The position numbers and the translations under genes are program-made. Shown piece after piece: positions 1 to 13,197 of a stretch of DNA of 64,000 nt (position 1 is the stretch's first letter; the number at the start of each line of letters is the position of its first letter). Under the pieces are notes generated by a model. It saw only the letters and a program-made list of their open reading frames with translations, did no database searches and was not told where the DNA came from. The stretch comes from Coptis chinensis (lineage: Eukaryota > Streptophyta > Magnoliopsida > Ranunculales > Ranunculaceae): contig CM027378.1 of the NCBI GenBank assembly GCA_015680905.1, positions 74,367,501 to 74,431,500 on the forward strand, written 5' to 3'.

Positions 1-822
1 GTGTTGCTCTCTGGGATCACGGGCATTCCTTTGGTCGACCACGTACTGACTCAGCAGCAGTCCGTGTACCCACAGACTTACGACCTAATGCTCGACACGC
101 TAATCGAGGGAGAGTACAACATCGACGGGAAATGCGCGTATCAACGCTCGGTGCGACGAAACCAGCTGGTTGTGACTCAATGGTTGGGACTGAACGTCAT
201 TGGCACCTCGAAGCCTTCGGACATCAACAAAACCTTCCTCCACCTTCTCTGGATCCTCCAGGAGCGAAAGGGTAACTTCTGCATCGTTACTTTTCTTTTT
301 GATATTATCACACATGCTACTCTTAGGTCAGCCCCTCTTGCCGTTCTAGTAACGCAAGTTATGATTAATCTGGGTTTTCTGTCCGCCACCCCACTACTCC
401 CTATACCACAATATGAGAATATGCTTGTCTTCAAGAAATGCATACAGGACCCTTGGGAACCCACAGCACCTAGGGCTGCCGAGCACGCTAGCGTAGGATC
501 CTCTCACCTACCCTACTTTGATGAGACTGCCATGAGTAAGATCACCCACCCCATAGAGGCCTTACATACTGTGAACAGTGGTCTGAGAGACATGTACACT
601 CGCCAGGTATCGATGAGACGTACCTTGGGCGAGTTAAGGACAAATATGACCACTCGCCACGAGTCGATGATGCAGACAAAGAATGGGCATGGGCGAATTC
701 CAAAGGAAATGAGAGCTTCCATGACCGCATTTCGGGACAATATGCTTTTCGCGGAACCAGTTCCAATGAATGTTCATGGCGAGCCAAGATCGATTTCAGC
801 TCTCGGTGATGGATACTCTTAG
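1..822 (+). pseudogene. Athila post-pol ORF relic a (putative plant transposon protein), cut by window start
   Basis: A reading frame open from the window edge. It contains the block EGEYN ... YQRSVRRNQLVVTQWLGLNV, IGTSKPSDI and LLWILQ, which recurs in relic b (1850-2935) and, more weakly, in the minus-strand ORF at 13198-14291. This is the family usually labelled putative plant transposon protein, found after pol in Athila elements. The C-terminal third (residues ~185-245) is rich in Met, Arg and Thr and looks helical. The N-terminus lies outside the window. The function of the family is unknown. Treated as a fossil. Confidence 0.65.
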
Positions 823-1849
823 TGATATCCGGGGCAGTTAGCCTCCACGGGGAGCTCGTCTTGCCGCGGCGTCGCGGAGGACTCCTAGTTCTTCTTCTAC
901 GACCCAGAGGATTCTCTTACAAAGACCCGAGGATCATCAGTAGCTTGATTTTTTTTTCCGGTCTTGTATAATATTTATATCAGATACTTTATTTACGTGT
1001 TTGCATTTTCCAGCTTAATAGTAGATGGTTCCTAAATATTTCTATCTTGATATATTAGCTATATCTAATATTATAGTATATAGGTAGGAACATATATTGG
1101 TAATAATAAATTATATACATATATATAAATATATATTTTAAATGTCATACTTAAACAACAAATTTTAATGTAAACTAACGTTTTATAAAACATTCAGAAA
1201 CCGATAATGAAAACGCATAAAAAACGGTCAGAAAACGGTCATGAACCACATCTAAAAAACGGTCAGAAAATGACAATTTTCTTTCTATAAATAAGTTCAA
1301 CTCTTCCTCCATATTCACTCATTTCATATTCTTCCCTCTACACTTCTTATTCTAAAAAACGTTTTTAGATCACTCCAAGCTCAAGATTCATGGATGCACT
1401 AGAAAGGTTTGAGCAGCAGCAGATTGAATATGCTACTCAAGTCTTCATGCTCGGTTGTTTTATTATAGTCATGTTGTTAATGTGGCATATAGTTCTATCT
1501 AATATTTAGGTTTGTATTTAAGTCATCGTATCATTATGTTGTGTTTCCATACCGTTGTACGTTCTTACATCGTATTGTGATCGTATATCTACATTTTCCT
1601 TATCCTTCTACTTACGTTTTTCAAAAAAAAAAAAAGCACTCCTTGTCACATGCCCCATTCTTCTCATCCACATTACATCCACTTTTGCGCATATCTTAGA
1701 AGATACACGTGGTCTAACTATCCTGTAACACCTCGAAACGTATCTTTTACATTTTCGGATGGGTGCCTATTTATAACAAGGATAGACACCTAAAAAAATT
1801 TAACTTCCCTTTTTCCAAAATAATTTTTTTTTTCACCACTCCATCTTTA
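823..1849 (+). other. Non-coding spacer between Athila ORF relics
   Basis: AT-rich DNA with no supportable coding region. It includes a cluster of AACGGTCAGAAAA-type short repeats (about 1220-1275), a TATAAATA-like box near 1287 and a poly-A run near 1623. It sits where the minus-strand copy has the spacer between its two post-pol ORFs. Confidence 0.5.
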
Positions 1850-2935
1850 ATGGCCCTCACTCGAAGTTTCGTGCCCGAGCAAAATTTTATGGAAAATTTC
1901 CAAAATGGTCTTTTTCATCCTTTTTTTTGACACTGAAATATTACGTCAAGGATGGTACCCTCTTTTACACCATAAGCAAGCATTTTATTCCAGAGAATTG
2001 GTCTTGTTATTTTATAAAAGCGGTTATTTCCAAAATGGACAATTCTTTGTTCGTGCTAACGGATGCGAACATGAATTGACTATGGAAATCATCTCTGAGG
2101 TACTTCAAATTCCTATTACAAACCAAGGAGTACACCTTCAGGATTCACCTTTCGATAATATCTGGCATCTGATGTTTGCAACTATCCTTCACGGCGAATA
2201 CAACCGGAAAAACCGTATTGTTTATCAGCGATCTTTACAAAAGAACCAATTATCTGTGATCCAATGGGTAGCTCATAATGTCCTAGGCACATCTAAGACT
2301 TCCGAAATAACCAAACCCCTCCTCCATTTACTCTGGGTCTTGCAGAGTAACTGCAATGATTTTTGCATTATTAAATTTCTCTGGAATGCGATCGCACGTG
2401 CCAGGAAAAAGGAAGCTCCTTACTAACCATTGTGACACTTATCATAATACATTGGGGTTTTTCTAGTACTTCTCCTCATACACCTCTTTGAACTGCTAAC
2501 ATTCTTACCATTCACTCAATATGTAGGAACGGATTCTGGAACCCCGACATTGCAAAGAACCATGTCGGTGCAGGAACCAACGAAGATTGTTCCACCGACA
2601 ACATCTTTACTGAAAATGCATTATGCAACGTATTTAATCCCATGGAAGGGCTTCGCTTAATTCAACAAGGACTGATGACATTATTCAAATGTCAGAACAT
2701 TATTACCACCAGCCTTCTTGAATTTCAGGACATGTGGACAATAAATGAAGAGGAACAAGCACAATTCTTGCACAGCCACAACCAATTCTTGGCAAATCAC
2801 ACTCTCATAATGGAGAACCACGCCGAGATTTACGGACCGCAGAAAGCAAAATGTTTGCAACGGTCGCATTTGCGGATTGACGACATAGAAAATCTTATAA
2901 ACGGATCCCTCCCACAAAAGGATCCCTCATTGTTT
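1850..2935 (+). pseudogene. Athila post-pol ORF relic b (putative plant transposon protein)
   Basis: Begins at an ATG giving MALTRSFVPEQNFMENF, which parallels the start of the minus-strand ORF at 11414-12232 (MTSPIVIPEQSFEHLL). It continues with EGEYN/HGEYN, YQRSLQKNQLSVIQW, LGTSKTSEI and LLWVLQ blocks shared with relic a. The last third is hydrophilic and probably helical (NEEEQAQFLHSHNQFLAN). Same family as relics a and c, broken in a few places. Its role in the element is unknown. Confidence 0.65.
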
Positions 2936-3104
2936 AGGCCAATGAAACCATTTAAATTTTGCAATTTTATATTATTTATCATTTTCTTTTTAGTTTTAAT
3001 TTTTCAGTATGGTAATTTGTTTTACTTAATTATTCTCATCATACTCTAATATTTGTTTATCCTTGTCTAAACAGGTCACATTTTCTTTTCACACATTTTC
3101 TACA

Positions 3105-3900
3105 ATGGAAGCTCCAAAGATGATTCCAGAACAATCTTTCCATTGGTTGCTGAATTCTACATCACTCAAGTTGGTTAGAACTCTCTTATTCTACACCCGG
3201 AGCAGACGTACTCCCCAGGTTTGGCAACTTATTTTTATGATCACATGGAAGATCTACCGGTCGGGGGTTTCCCTTTGAATGGTTTTACACTACACGTATT
3301 GGTAACACCCGACACGCTTTTTATGAGCCAACAGTGGCTATGGCTCTAGACCTTCCTCCTCTTCAGCCAGATCTCCCCATTCAATACATGATAGAGAATG
3401 ACCTTAATGACTATTCTAGGGAAGATTTTGCTGCCCGGTATGGCGATGGCCTTGCCCACGCCAAAGAACGTGCGAAGGCGGCCGATGGCGAACTTCACTA
3501 TTCCACTAGCGATTATGACCATGAATGTTGGAACCGCCATGTTATTTATTCTTCTAAACATCATGGGGATTGGCATTTTTCCACCGCATCAAAGTCGGCG
3601 TGTAAGACATTCCATGCATTGGCCCAAAGAACATACCACCTTCGACATTCTGAGAACTAGTAATTGAGAATCTTAAGAAGGCTCGGTCTTTTCGGCAAGA
3701 CTATATCACCCCCCCGCCATAAAGATGCGGGGATAGTCGCGGACGCATACTTCCCTCGGTTCGCGGCCACCTTTTCGGGATTTGGGTAAAGGTCGACTCT
3801 ATATGTAAAACTAATAAGGTTAATCTTTTTACAGGACTTCACATCGTGTACCAAGACCAGTACTCGTATAATTGTTCAAGTAACATAGACGTGCTTCAAG
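3105..3900 (+). pseudogene. Athila post-pol ORF relic c
   Basis: Starts MEAPKMIPEQSFHWLL, matching MTSPIVIPEQSFEHLL of the minus-strand ORF at 11414-12232. A later stretch (about 3500-3690) resembles that ORF's region around LNVGTTMLFILMNILGEWEF. It is strongly decayed, and its end merges into leader-like sequence upstream of the gag relic, so the end coordinate is approximate. Confidence 0.55.
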
Positions 3901-4052
3901 GCTGTTACAGACGTTATTTATACGCGTAGCAAGGATGCTCCAGGTAACACATCTTTACATCCTCGATTTACTGTAAGAGGATTCTATTTCTAGTAATAAT
4001 CAGGCTATTTTTGCATGCTCATTAGGACTTGCCTATTAGACTTACAACTTGC

Positions 4053-7000
4053 ATGAGATTAAGGTCTGGTATGCATAAACCTGCCTTATTAGTTTATCGT
4101 AGACGCAAAAATTAACGCCTAACTAAAAATTCACACATCACCACACACATACCACCTACACCCACCCCAACTACATCTATAGCAATGGGTGAAGAAATAG
4201 CAGAGAGACCCCTCTTTGATTTTTATAAGGCTTTAAACGATGGACTTGAGTCCTGCATAATTCTTGTAGATACTAAGGGAGATTTTAGAATCCCCCCCTA
4301 AATATATTTAATCTGCTACCTGTTTTCCATGGGTTAGACCATGAGAAGCCTTCTCAACACTTACGTAGGACACAACAAGTTATTACTACATTCCATCATC
4401 CTAACGTAACACCTGAACAAATAAAGCTAAGGGTGTTTCCTTCCACCCTAGCTGACAAAGCAGCAGCTTAGCTAACAACACAAAAGGCAAACTCTGTCGA
4501 CATATGGGAAAAACTAGTTGAATTATTTATGGAACAATTTTACCCACCACATAAGACTGATGAGATGCTATCACATATTCATTTCTTTCGCCAAAAGCCT
4601 CAATAATCTTTTTATGAGGCTTGAAATTGTTTCACTGATCTTCTAGTAGAAGGTCCCCATCATAATCTTGGTAAAGACACACTAGTTCGTGCCTTCTTCA
4701 AAGGCCTATCCCAACACCATAAGGAGACTTTAGATATAATGAACGGAGGTAATTTCTTAAGTAAAAGAGTCACAGATGCGTATAATTTCTTAGATAATCA
4801 ATCCAAGAAAAGTAACAACTGGGGAGGTAACGATTACTCTCGCTCCACTCCTTCTTCTTTAACAGTTAAGGCAACCAATATGTTTGAGGCAAAACAAGAT
4901 CCTGAACTTAGAACTTTAATTGAATCCCTCACTCGAAAGGTCGATGCCCTCTTTGTCCATAAACAAGAAGTGAAACCCACTCCAGTCATGAACATCAGCT
5001 CCCTTCCATGTAATGTATGTTTTAATCCCAATCATACCAATTCCTTTAGTCCCTTACTCTACAGTTCACCGCCACCACAACCCATAGATAATTATGCTTT
5101 CACCAACCCTAACACACGATGGATGCAAAACAATAATTATAATCAACAACAACAACCTACACCCCCAGGTTTTAATTATCAAAATGTTAGGCCCACTACA
5201 AACTTCCACCAATTTAACCAACATCTAGGACAATGTGATTTACATGACTAAAATAGAAGTTTAGTGCCTGTGACCCAGAACGATCAACATCAAGACATGA
5301 CCACGCACCAAGCCTTAGTTCCAGTCACTCCACCAGTTAAATCATCTACAGAGGACATAGTAATAACTTTTCTGCAAAATCAAAATCAAATTATGCAACA
5401 AAACTCCAACTTGATGAAGCAACAAAATGAACAAAACTCTAGATTTATGAAAGATCAACATGATCAAAACTCTAACATGTTACAACAAACGATGCAAATG
5501 ATGCAGTCTTTGTGTGAAAAGGTACTTGAGCTGTTTCCTAACCAAAATAATAACCAACAAGGTGTGTTTTTTAGGTCAAGTTGTGCCTAATCCTAAGTCA
5601 ACAAACACTGCCTTTGAAGTAAACAGTATTCAATATAATGGTAATATAAACCAAGGAGACCTACAGGCAGTCACTACCCTTCGTTCGGGTAAAGTAGTTG
5701 ATAACCAAGTGACTATGCCTAAAGATCACCCACAAACTAAGAATGAAACCATACCAAATACTGTCATAGAAACTGAAGACCCTACAACTGTAGAAGTACC
5801 AATTAAACCACAACCAAAAGGGAAAACCTTACAAGACCCCATAATAGAAATTGATGATCCTACACCTGTAGAGGTTCCAATATGGAAACCTAGTTGGAGA
5901 ATGGAAAAAGATAAAAACAAGGTTAATACTTATGTTGACCCATATGCTAAGTATAGAGAAAAACCATTGTTTCCCCAGAGACTAGTTGTGTCTAAAAAGG
6001 ACGAGAATTTTGATGAGATTAGGGAAGTGTTTAAAAATCTGACTATAAACATACATTTTCTAGATGCTATAAAAAGTCTACCTTGACATGCTAAGTTTCT
6101 AAAAGAGTTGTGCACCATGAAGAGGAAAACCAACATACCCCAAGAAACCTTCTTAACTGAACAATATCCTTCTTTATCTGAACATAATAGAATTGTTAAG
6201 TACAAGGACCATGGTCGTCCTACTGTACAATGCACCTTGAAAGATAACTTCATAACAACTGCTATATTAAACCTAGGGGCAAGTGTTAACTTACTCCATT
6301 TTTAATTATATAAACAATTAGGTCTCCATGAACTTAAACCGACCAAAATGACTTTGTAGTTAGCCGATCGTTCTATTAAGTATCCTAAAGGTGTAGTTGA
6401 AAACATTTTAGTTAAAGTTCAAGATTTTTACTACCCGGTTGATTTCGTTATTCTTGACACCGAAGTTGCTCACGATTCTATTCCCATCATCTTAGGGCTT
6501 CCTTTCTTGGCAACCGCCAACGCTCAAATAAATTATCGGGATGGATCAATGACTCTTTCCTTTGGAAATCTGTCTGTAGAGGTTAACATGTTTAGACTCA
6601 AGCATGGACAACTAGGTTTGCATGTAGAAGGAGAAGTGAAGTCTATTGAGAGTTTTGTATATCACATTAGTGCAGCTGACGCCTTCGTCCCCACACTAGT
6701 AGATACCCCTCTTAGGAAAGAAAACAAAGATTACAATTTTGACTCCCTGAACATAACTAAAAAAAAAAAAGAATTTTCCACCCTGCCTTCCGACCATATG
6801 AGAGATGTAGTCAATCTCACAATGGAAGAGATAGATGAATTCCTCAAAGATGCAGGGAAATACCACAATTATATGGATGCGAACAACCTAGATGAGGAAT
6901 TCTATGAGTTTCTAAGAGCCTGTGATGATCCACCCTCTCAAGAACTACCTAAAGCACCACCCGACCATCATCCACTTGAGCTAATCCTTAATAAATACCA

Positions 7001-7379
7001 ATTATTTACCACCACCTCACATAATCCAGTCACTCATTCACTTTCCATCGCGAATGTTCCCCTCCCTCCACCTTTTCAAATACACCTTCAGTTTGCACTA
7101 AACCTTCTTGTTTCCCCTATACTTCATGACTTTCTAAACCTATTTAGCGAAGAAGTAATACCCAAGGACAGGCCACCTGACACTTTCTCATTTTTTCCAT
7201 CCCTTCCTTCTAACACTTATCTAGATTCCACGTATTTTCCACAACCATTCTTTTTCTCACGACCATTTACTTGGAGACCCTTTTGTTGGAGGAAAAGGAA
7301 GAAATTGCATGCTAGGTTACATTCTAGATCCATCATAATTCACTTCCATTCCGCTAAGCCACGTCGTAGAAATTCTTAG
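4053..7379 (+). pseudogene. Athila gag-protease relic
   Basis: The start ATGAGATTAAGGTCTGG is shared with the gag start of the minus-strand copy (23865). The gag part shows LFDFYKALNDG, IFNLLPVFHGLDHEKP-like and low-complexity Asn/Gln-rich segments (4739-5590). A zinc-knuckle-like patch lies near 4990 (CNVCFNPNHTNSF). A protease-type region follows (about 6180-6620: VQCTL, LGASVNLL, PIILGLPFLATA). The rest to 7379 is an acidic linker and a Pro/Phe-rich tail. Several breaks are present. RT and integrase are not recognised in this piece. Confidence 0.7.
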
Positions 7380-7996
7380 TGCTTAGTTCTATTTGGGGGT
7401 GCATTCCGTGGTAATTATTTATGGAAAGACCACAACTATTTCAGTTGTTGATATATGGTAAACTACATGTTAATACATATATTTTAGATAAAGTCTCGAG
7501 TATCTGACTATAAAAGACTCATTGTATTCTCTGGTGTACTCCATTTCATTTCATAATTTTATGGGAATGCATATTTCATGTAACTCACGCATTCATCTCT
7601 TGCACTTTTTCTCGTTGTTTGAGTAGTGTTTCTTTATGGAGTGAGTTTCATTCTCATTTTATTTCATCGTAATTTTGTTTTTCAAAAAATCAAACATATA
7701 AAAATTTAAAACATAAACATATATTAGTAAGTTTAGGGAATCTGACTTTAAAATACCCAAGTTTTTGTAAAATACCACATTCCTGAAGTATAGGCCAAAC
7801 AAAAATTTTCAAACTTAAAAAGTGTTTTCAAATTTTATTTAGGGGTGGCGTATTTTGGTCTTTCATTTCAAAACTTTTTGCCACCCTTTGCCTGTCATGT
7901 TTACTATAGTAGAGTCTATGTTAGTTAGTTACATAATTTAATTATGCTATTGATTTATTCCATGAACCCCCTTCTCCCAAATTATTTGGGGGTGGT
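7380..7996 (+). other. Athila non-coding spacer with PPT-like tracts
   Basis: AT-rich spacer resembling the post-integrase spacer of the minus-strand copy (shared AAGTTTAGGGAATCTGACTTT-like segment near 7730-7753). It carries two TTTGGGGGTG purine tracts (7391-7402 and 7979-7996). The second abuts the LTR of the minus-strand element. Confidence 0.5.
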
Positions 7997-9488
7997 TGAT
8001 AAAAGTAAAAAGATAGTCTTACTCACAAATAAAGCGATGAACTCTAAACGAAAGTAAAACTATAAACTTTGGCTTATACTAGTCTTATCAAAGATATTTG
8101 TTATCTACTCTCGAATCTATTGACGTAGAGTTGGAATAAAATATTTGTTCCACTCCTAGTCGTTTAGCATTCAAGTTTTCTATAATTGATGGTCTATCCA
8201 AGGTCAATGAGAGATTTACGAAGGGAATTTATACTACTGGTGAATTCAAATAACAAGATACAAATAACGGAATGACAGAATGCTAAGAGTTGAATCTAGA
8301 TAAAGAATTAGGGGAATTTGATTCCACCTTGAATCAAACTTAATAATCTAGCATAGATTTGTTGTAAACCAATTCTTACGGTAAGAATTGGTTGTTCTAA
8401 TCCCTAATTATACATGGTATTTCTACCAATTCATAACTAGTATGTGAGGTCGTCCACCCATTCTCATGGCGAATCAACGACCTTCTAGAGTGTAATAGAT
8501 TCTTACAACGATTCTATGCTATACAATCAAGTTTTCATCAAGGCTTCATCAAACCCCTCTAATGGAGGTTTAGCCTTGATTTATCAAACTATTATTTCCA
8601 ATTGAATTAAAACTAGACATAATATAAAGATTTGAACTTTACTAATTTAACTACTCAAGAATTGAAATCTAAATTAATAACTAGGAAATGAATAACAAAC
8701 ACTAATTGAAATTAGATCTAAACAAATTTAAATGAGAAAATCGAAATTAACAAGAACTACTATTTTATTTATCTAATGAAATGAAGAACAATGATTCAAA
8801 TAATTAATCTAAAACAAGGAATGAAACTAATTAATTACTCATTGAAATTCAAAAACTAGATCTACAAGCTATTCTAATGGCTACTTTCTATTCTAAGCTA
8901 TCTAACTATCTCCTTCTTCAGAGTTAAGTCTTGTTTTATGTAAAGGAGGAGACCAGATCCACAATTTCGTGCATGGGCTGAGGAGCCATCTTTTGGGCCG
9001 GAAAATAGAGCCCAAAGCCCAATTTCTTCAGTCCACAGATCCCGTTTCAGCTAGCTTTGACTTTAGCAGACTTTTCGTCTACTTTTGTAACTCTGATTGG
9101 GTCAAGGCTTGGACCATTGGAAAGCTCTTTCCGAGACGATCGTTTTGACGTAAGGTAGGCCCAAATCCAAGGCCTGAGTCCAAAGATATGGTCTTTGGAA
9201 GTTCTGCTGACTTGTGCACTATTTCTGCCCGTGTTGACTTTTTAGCTTTTGACCGGGCTTTATAAAGGCTTTGTCTCCTTGAATCTTGACCTTTATCACA
9301 GAACTTCTTAGCAACCAACCCTTTGCTCCTTTATATCGCCAAAGTGGCACATTTCTGCACATAATTGAGTTTCATGCCTGAAATACATAAAATCACCTAA
9401 TTAGCATTAACTCTTATTTATTACTCGCATAATTGGTCTAAAAGTAGTATTATTAAGGGGTTAAAACGATAGTTTTGGGCTCTTATCA
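7997..9488 (-). repeat. 3' LTR of the minus-strand Athila element
   Basis: On the plus strand it begins TGATAAAAGTAAAAAG and ends TTTTGGGCTCTTATCA. It matches 24378-25879 along its length with scattered substitutions and one ~9-bp length difference. TG...CA ends are as expected. The polypurine tract lies immediately inside. Confidence 0.93.
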
Positions 9489-9505
9489 AACCACCCCCAA
9501 ACAGC
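9489..9505 (-). other. Polypurine tract
   Basis: Read on the minus strand it is GCTGTTTGGGGGTGGTT, directly upstream of the 3' LTR. This is the place and composition expected of the plus-strand DNA primer of a Ty3/gypsy element. The same tract precedes the LTR at 30956. Confidence 0.85.
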
Positions 9506-11413
9506 ATTTTGCTTGTCCTCAAGCAAATATGAGAAATTAGCATAAGTGACCAAAAATAGAGTTCTAACTAATCTCGTTTCGTTGAGTGCGATTGCATTGA
9601 CCATATGCAACAAGGCCTTAAACCACTAGGAATTCCCTAGTGGACGAGTTATAGCCTCATGAGAGATTTCCAGTGAAGGTACTCACAAACTTCATCTATA
9701 CTACAACAACTCAGAAATAACTATTGTTTCATTATCTATGTCTCAATTATCTATACATCTCACTAGCAATGAATACAGAATAATCAAGTCGAAAACTAAG
9801 CTAATATATGCATAATAATCTATCATTTACGAATAAATATATATACAATGAGTAATACTATGAGATGAACTAGCAGGTCCGTTTCTGAAAACTCGGAATA
9901 ACGTCTTTAAGTAGGTCCTCACATAAATGTCAAGACAAAAACCACTCGATTTTTCGCTCGGTTTAAGCTACTCCGGTTAATGCGGTGGGCACACTTTACC
10001 TTACAATCTCTATGACACACAAGGAAGCCGGAGTTGATCAAACACATCTGCCACTTACTATCACACTAACATATTCCTAATTGAGCTAGAGGTCTTTATT
10101 AGGTGTTGCGGGGATTAGGAAATGGTTTTAAGAAGGAAGGAAATGAATATTCAAAAATGACAAGTCAGAGATAATAGAGGCTTCATATTATGTAACTAGA
10201 GAAACCCTTGTTCTTTACTTTTGCTTCTACATTTTATTTCCATCCTTAGCCATATTTTTCTTTTTTTCTTTGGCTTTTGACTCCTTTGATTCTATTTTTT
10301 TTTTGGAGTTCTAACTATTTATTTTCTTTTATTTATTTATTTATTTTATTTGGATGGAAACTTCCTTTTCTTATCTGAAGCGACTAACGAATTCTTGATT
10401 TCAAAGGTTCTTCTCTTTTCTATTCTTCATCTCTATTCTCAGACTTATTCAAAGAATTGGGTAGGTTGATTTTTTTTATTTTGTTTTGTAACAGGGTAAA
10501 GGATTTGTGGTTTATAAACGACTAAAGAAAAGCTCAGAAGGGAGATTAGCGGAAAATAATACATAGGTTTGAATTTCTAGCTATATCGATCCAAAGATGG
10601 CCTAAATTCTCACTTAGGATATGGTATAGTAATCAAGCAAGTGGACGTGTGATTTCTCTATCCGGATTTTACTTCTCCCTTGTGTCATTTCTCAAATGTT
10701 TCACTCATATAAGGCTTTAGGCTATATTCCCACAGGATTTGTAGAATAAGTACTCTAGCCTAGGTTTCAGAAACTTACTGTCAACAATCATAGATACTCA
10801 TGTAACATATTTATAGATAGATACAAAGATTATTACCTACATATTAGCCTAAGTTTCTAAAAACTATTCTAATGCAAAAGCTACGTGAGACTTCTAGATT
10901 ATTGAGAGCATAGAGAAAGAAAATAATACCAATATTCCTAAGTGTATAGCATACTTTTTATTTTTATTTTTAAAATTTTTGATTTTTTTTTTGATTTTTT
11001 TTTAGCTAGAAAACAAGTGCATATTATACATATCTATATCCTAACAGATGCCTTAATTACACATGTTTCTATGCCCCAAAACAAGAAACATGCTTTGTTA
11101 TCAAAGTATTTTAAATAAAGAGGGTAGGAAAATATCATTGAAATGCGTGAAATTTTAGAACATCTGCAAAACAAGGTTATAACATACTAATATAGAAAAG
11201 AAAATTGACGCAACTCTATAAGAGTTCCATCCATAATGGGGTTTATGAGAAATAGATTGCTTGGAACATAAGCAGACACTAACTGAAATAAAAACTAACC
11301 TTAACTCCCGTTTAAACATTTTCCTCCTCATTTCCCTATTTAAAGAGATGAGGTTCCTTCGCATCCTGCCATGCCATGATAACTTGCCAAGCCTGCCGCC
11401 GTGTGTCGTCAAC
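9506..11413 (-). other. 3' non-coding region of the minus-strand Athila element
   Basis: No supportable coding sequence. It contains T-rich low-complexity runs (about 10250-10345 and 10950-11010). It aligns by eye with 26100-30938 of the plus-strand Athila piece. Shared landmarks are the CACTAGGAATTCCCTAGTGG palindrome near 9625 (also near 30800), the ATATCGATCCAAAGA segment near 10583 and a GGTATAG segment. Several short palindromes may be functional leader or packaging structures, but this is inference. Confidence 0.6.
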
Positions 11414-12232
11414 TTATGCTAACCTGTCTAGTGTTACTATGTCTGATGGGGTGTAAGGAGCAACCAAATGAGGTTGCACCTGCCATCCCGGCCAAGTCAT
11501 TACTCGAAATGAGCGAACCACCCAATTGGTGGGTCTCATGACTTCAACCTTTTTCCAATCCGTGAGCTGGGTACAGAATTTAGGTAGACAATTGAGCATG
11601 ATGCGGCAAACCAAAACAGGCATAAGAAGATACTTATGTCGCATGCTTTGGACTCTCTTAAGACTAGCCACTAATACTCGGGGAATGTCATATCGGTGAC
11701 GTCCCTCAGGTAAAGCAAAGAAGACGTCACCAGCGGTACTATTTGCAGAAGTAAACTCCCACTCTCCTAGAATATTCATCAGGATGAATAACATGGTGGT
11801 GCCTACATTTAGGGACAGGCTACCAACGGCTATGTTGTAACGTCCTTGGTCCATTATACGAAATACCCTTCCCCCATAATACTCATGGAAATATGTATAG
11901 TCATAGAGGTATGAATTATCAGTCATATATCCCCACGTGTGAATTGGATCAGGTATTGGTATTCCCGAAACTAATGCTACCACATACTTATTGAATTCGA
12001 GGGGTGTGTCATCAACCATGACGGAGAATTCTTGTTCTCCATCCTGGTTACAATAGAACTTAACATTATTGTAAAAAAATTCAGTAAGCTTAGGTGAATA
12101 CGAGTCGTCTTCACTTACCAGAAGATGCCTCCATTCAAACTGGATGATCCTCTCGTGGAACCAATGTCCATAAGACTCGCTCCCCAACAAGTGTTCGAAA
12201 GACTGCTCCGGTATTACTATAGGAGAAGTCAT
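11414..12232 (-). pseudogene. Athila post-pol ORF 2 (relic)
   Basis: A long frame starting MTSPIVIPEQSFEHLL, about 270 residues. It includes EFNKYVVALVSGIPIPDP, LNVGTTMLFILMNILGEWEF and ALPEGRHRYDIPRVLVASLK. It belongs to the same unnamed plant-transposon family as the ORF at 13198-14291 and relics a-c. The position (after pol, before the 3' LTR) is where Athila elements carry their env-position ORF. No signal peptide or clear membrane anchor is seen. The frame stays open upstream through the GC-rich repeats, so the start is chosen by homology. Confidence 0.65.
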
Positions 12233-13197
12233 CACAAAACTACTCTCTAGAGCAGCTGCAACTATCCTGGAATAATCCTCGGAAAACTGGAAATTTTTGG
12301 TGCCCACAGTGGTCAGGGCGCAGGGTGCGCTCAAGGTATGCCTGGGATGGGCGCGGGTGTGCTTTGTTGAATTTCGAGTTCCAGGCACTTGGGCGTAGGG
12401 TGCGTTCACTTTTAGCCTGGGATGGGCGCGGGGTGCGCTCCGGATGAAAACTGGAATTCCAGTGTTTTGGGCGCAGGTGGTATTTCGAGGTTTGAAATTT
12501 TGGAGAGGGCGCAGTCGCGCTTCGAGGGTACAATTTCTCTAACGATCTTTTGAAGCGCAGGTGGCGCTTCACTGGGGCGCAAGTGGAGCTCCACTGGGGC
12601 GCAGGTGCGTTCGGGGAGCTGTTAGGCCAAAGTGCGAAGGAAAAATAAGGTAAAGTGGGAATGAAACGTGAGAGATGAATGTGAGATGTAGTTGGGGTTG
12701 TGAGTGTAGACTGAATGCAGTTTTTATAGGTTTTAAATTGCTAAACCGAATCGGCAATTTGCCAAAAAGCTTTAAGGCAATTTCTGGAAATAATAAAATT
12801 TCCAAAACCGAAAACGGAAACAACTCATATTCTTGATTCTAAAACAACCCTAATATCTTTTAGGTTGAATTTAGGATAGAAACTACCTAACTCATCAAGA
12901 TTTCATCCTACCACAATATCTATTTATAGCGATGCCCATATCGAAATATTTTCAACCTTCACTCCAAAACAACTGCTTAAAATAGATGATCCTATAAAGA
13001 ATTATGCTAGGCTAAATAATATCACCCCCAAACAATTCGGGAAGGTGGGATTAATGATAAAAACAACGCATAATTCAAAATTAACCAACTTATATTAAAA
13101 TTGAATTCAAATAACATATAACAACCAAATTCAAATTTAATTATTGAACTAATCTTTTTACATCCGTACTAAATAAAAACAAATACAATAAAACAAA
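12233..13197 (-). other. Spacer with GC-rich GCGC repeat cluster and PPT-like tract
   Basis: Between the two post-pol ORFs. Positions 12295-12615 contain about eight variants of a GGGCGCAGGTGCGCTC-like motif, far more GC-rich than the surroundings. The same kind of motif occurs in the gag leader at 24100-24190. A PPT-like tract (CACCCCCAAACAA on the plus strand) lies at 13023-13036. The rest is AT-rich. Confidence 0.6.

Larger units (their letters stand above)
1..7996 (+). mobile_element. Athila-type Ty3/gypsy remnants, plus strand (fossil)
   Basis: This stretch holds three post-pol-type ORF relics (1-822, 1850-2935, 3105-3900), a gag/protease relic (4053-7379) and non-coding spacers. All have recognisable counterparts in the better preserved minus-strand Athila copy at 7997-25879. 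No LTR of its own is visible, so the left end probably lies outside the window. The order (post-pol ORFs before gag) suggests pieces of more than one element rather than one collinear copy. It is heavily broken, with many breaks. Athila membership is inferred from protein resemblance and the repeated TTTGGGGGTG tracts. Confidence 0.75.

Noticed and set aside
1722-1760. TGTAACACCTCGAAACG resembling the start of the solo-LTR family
   Set aside because: No matching end or 5-bp duplication was found; probably chance or a tiny remnant.
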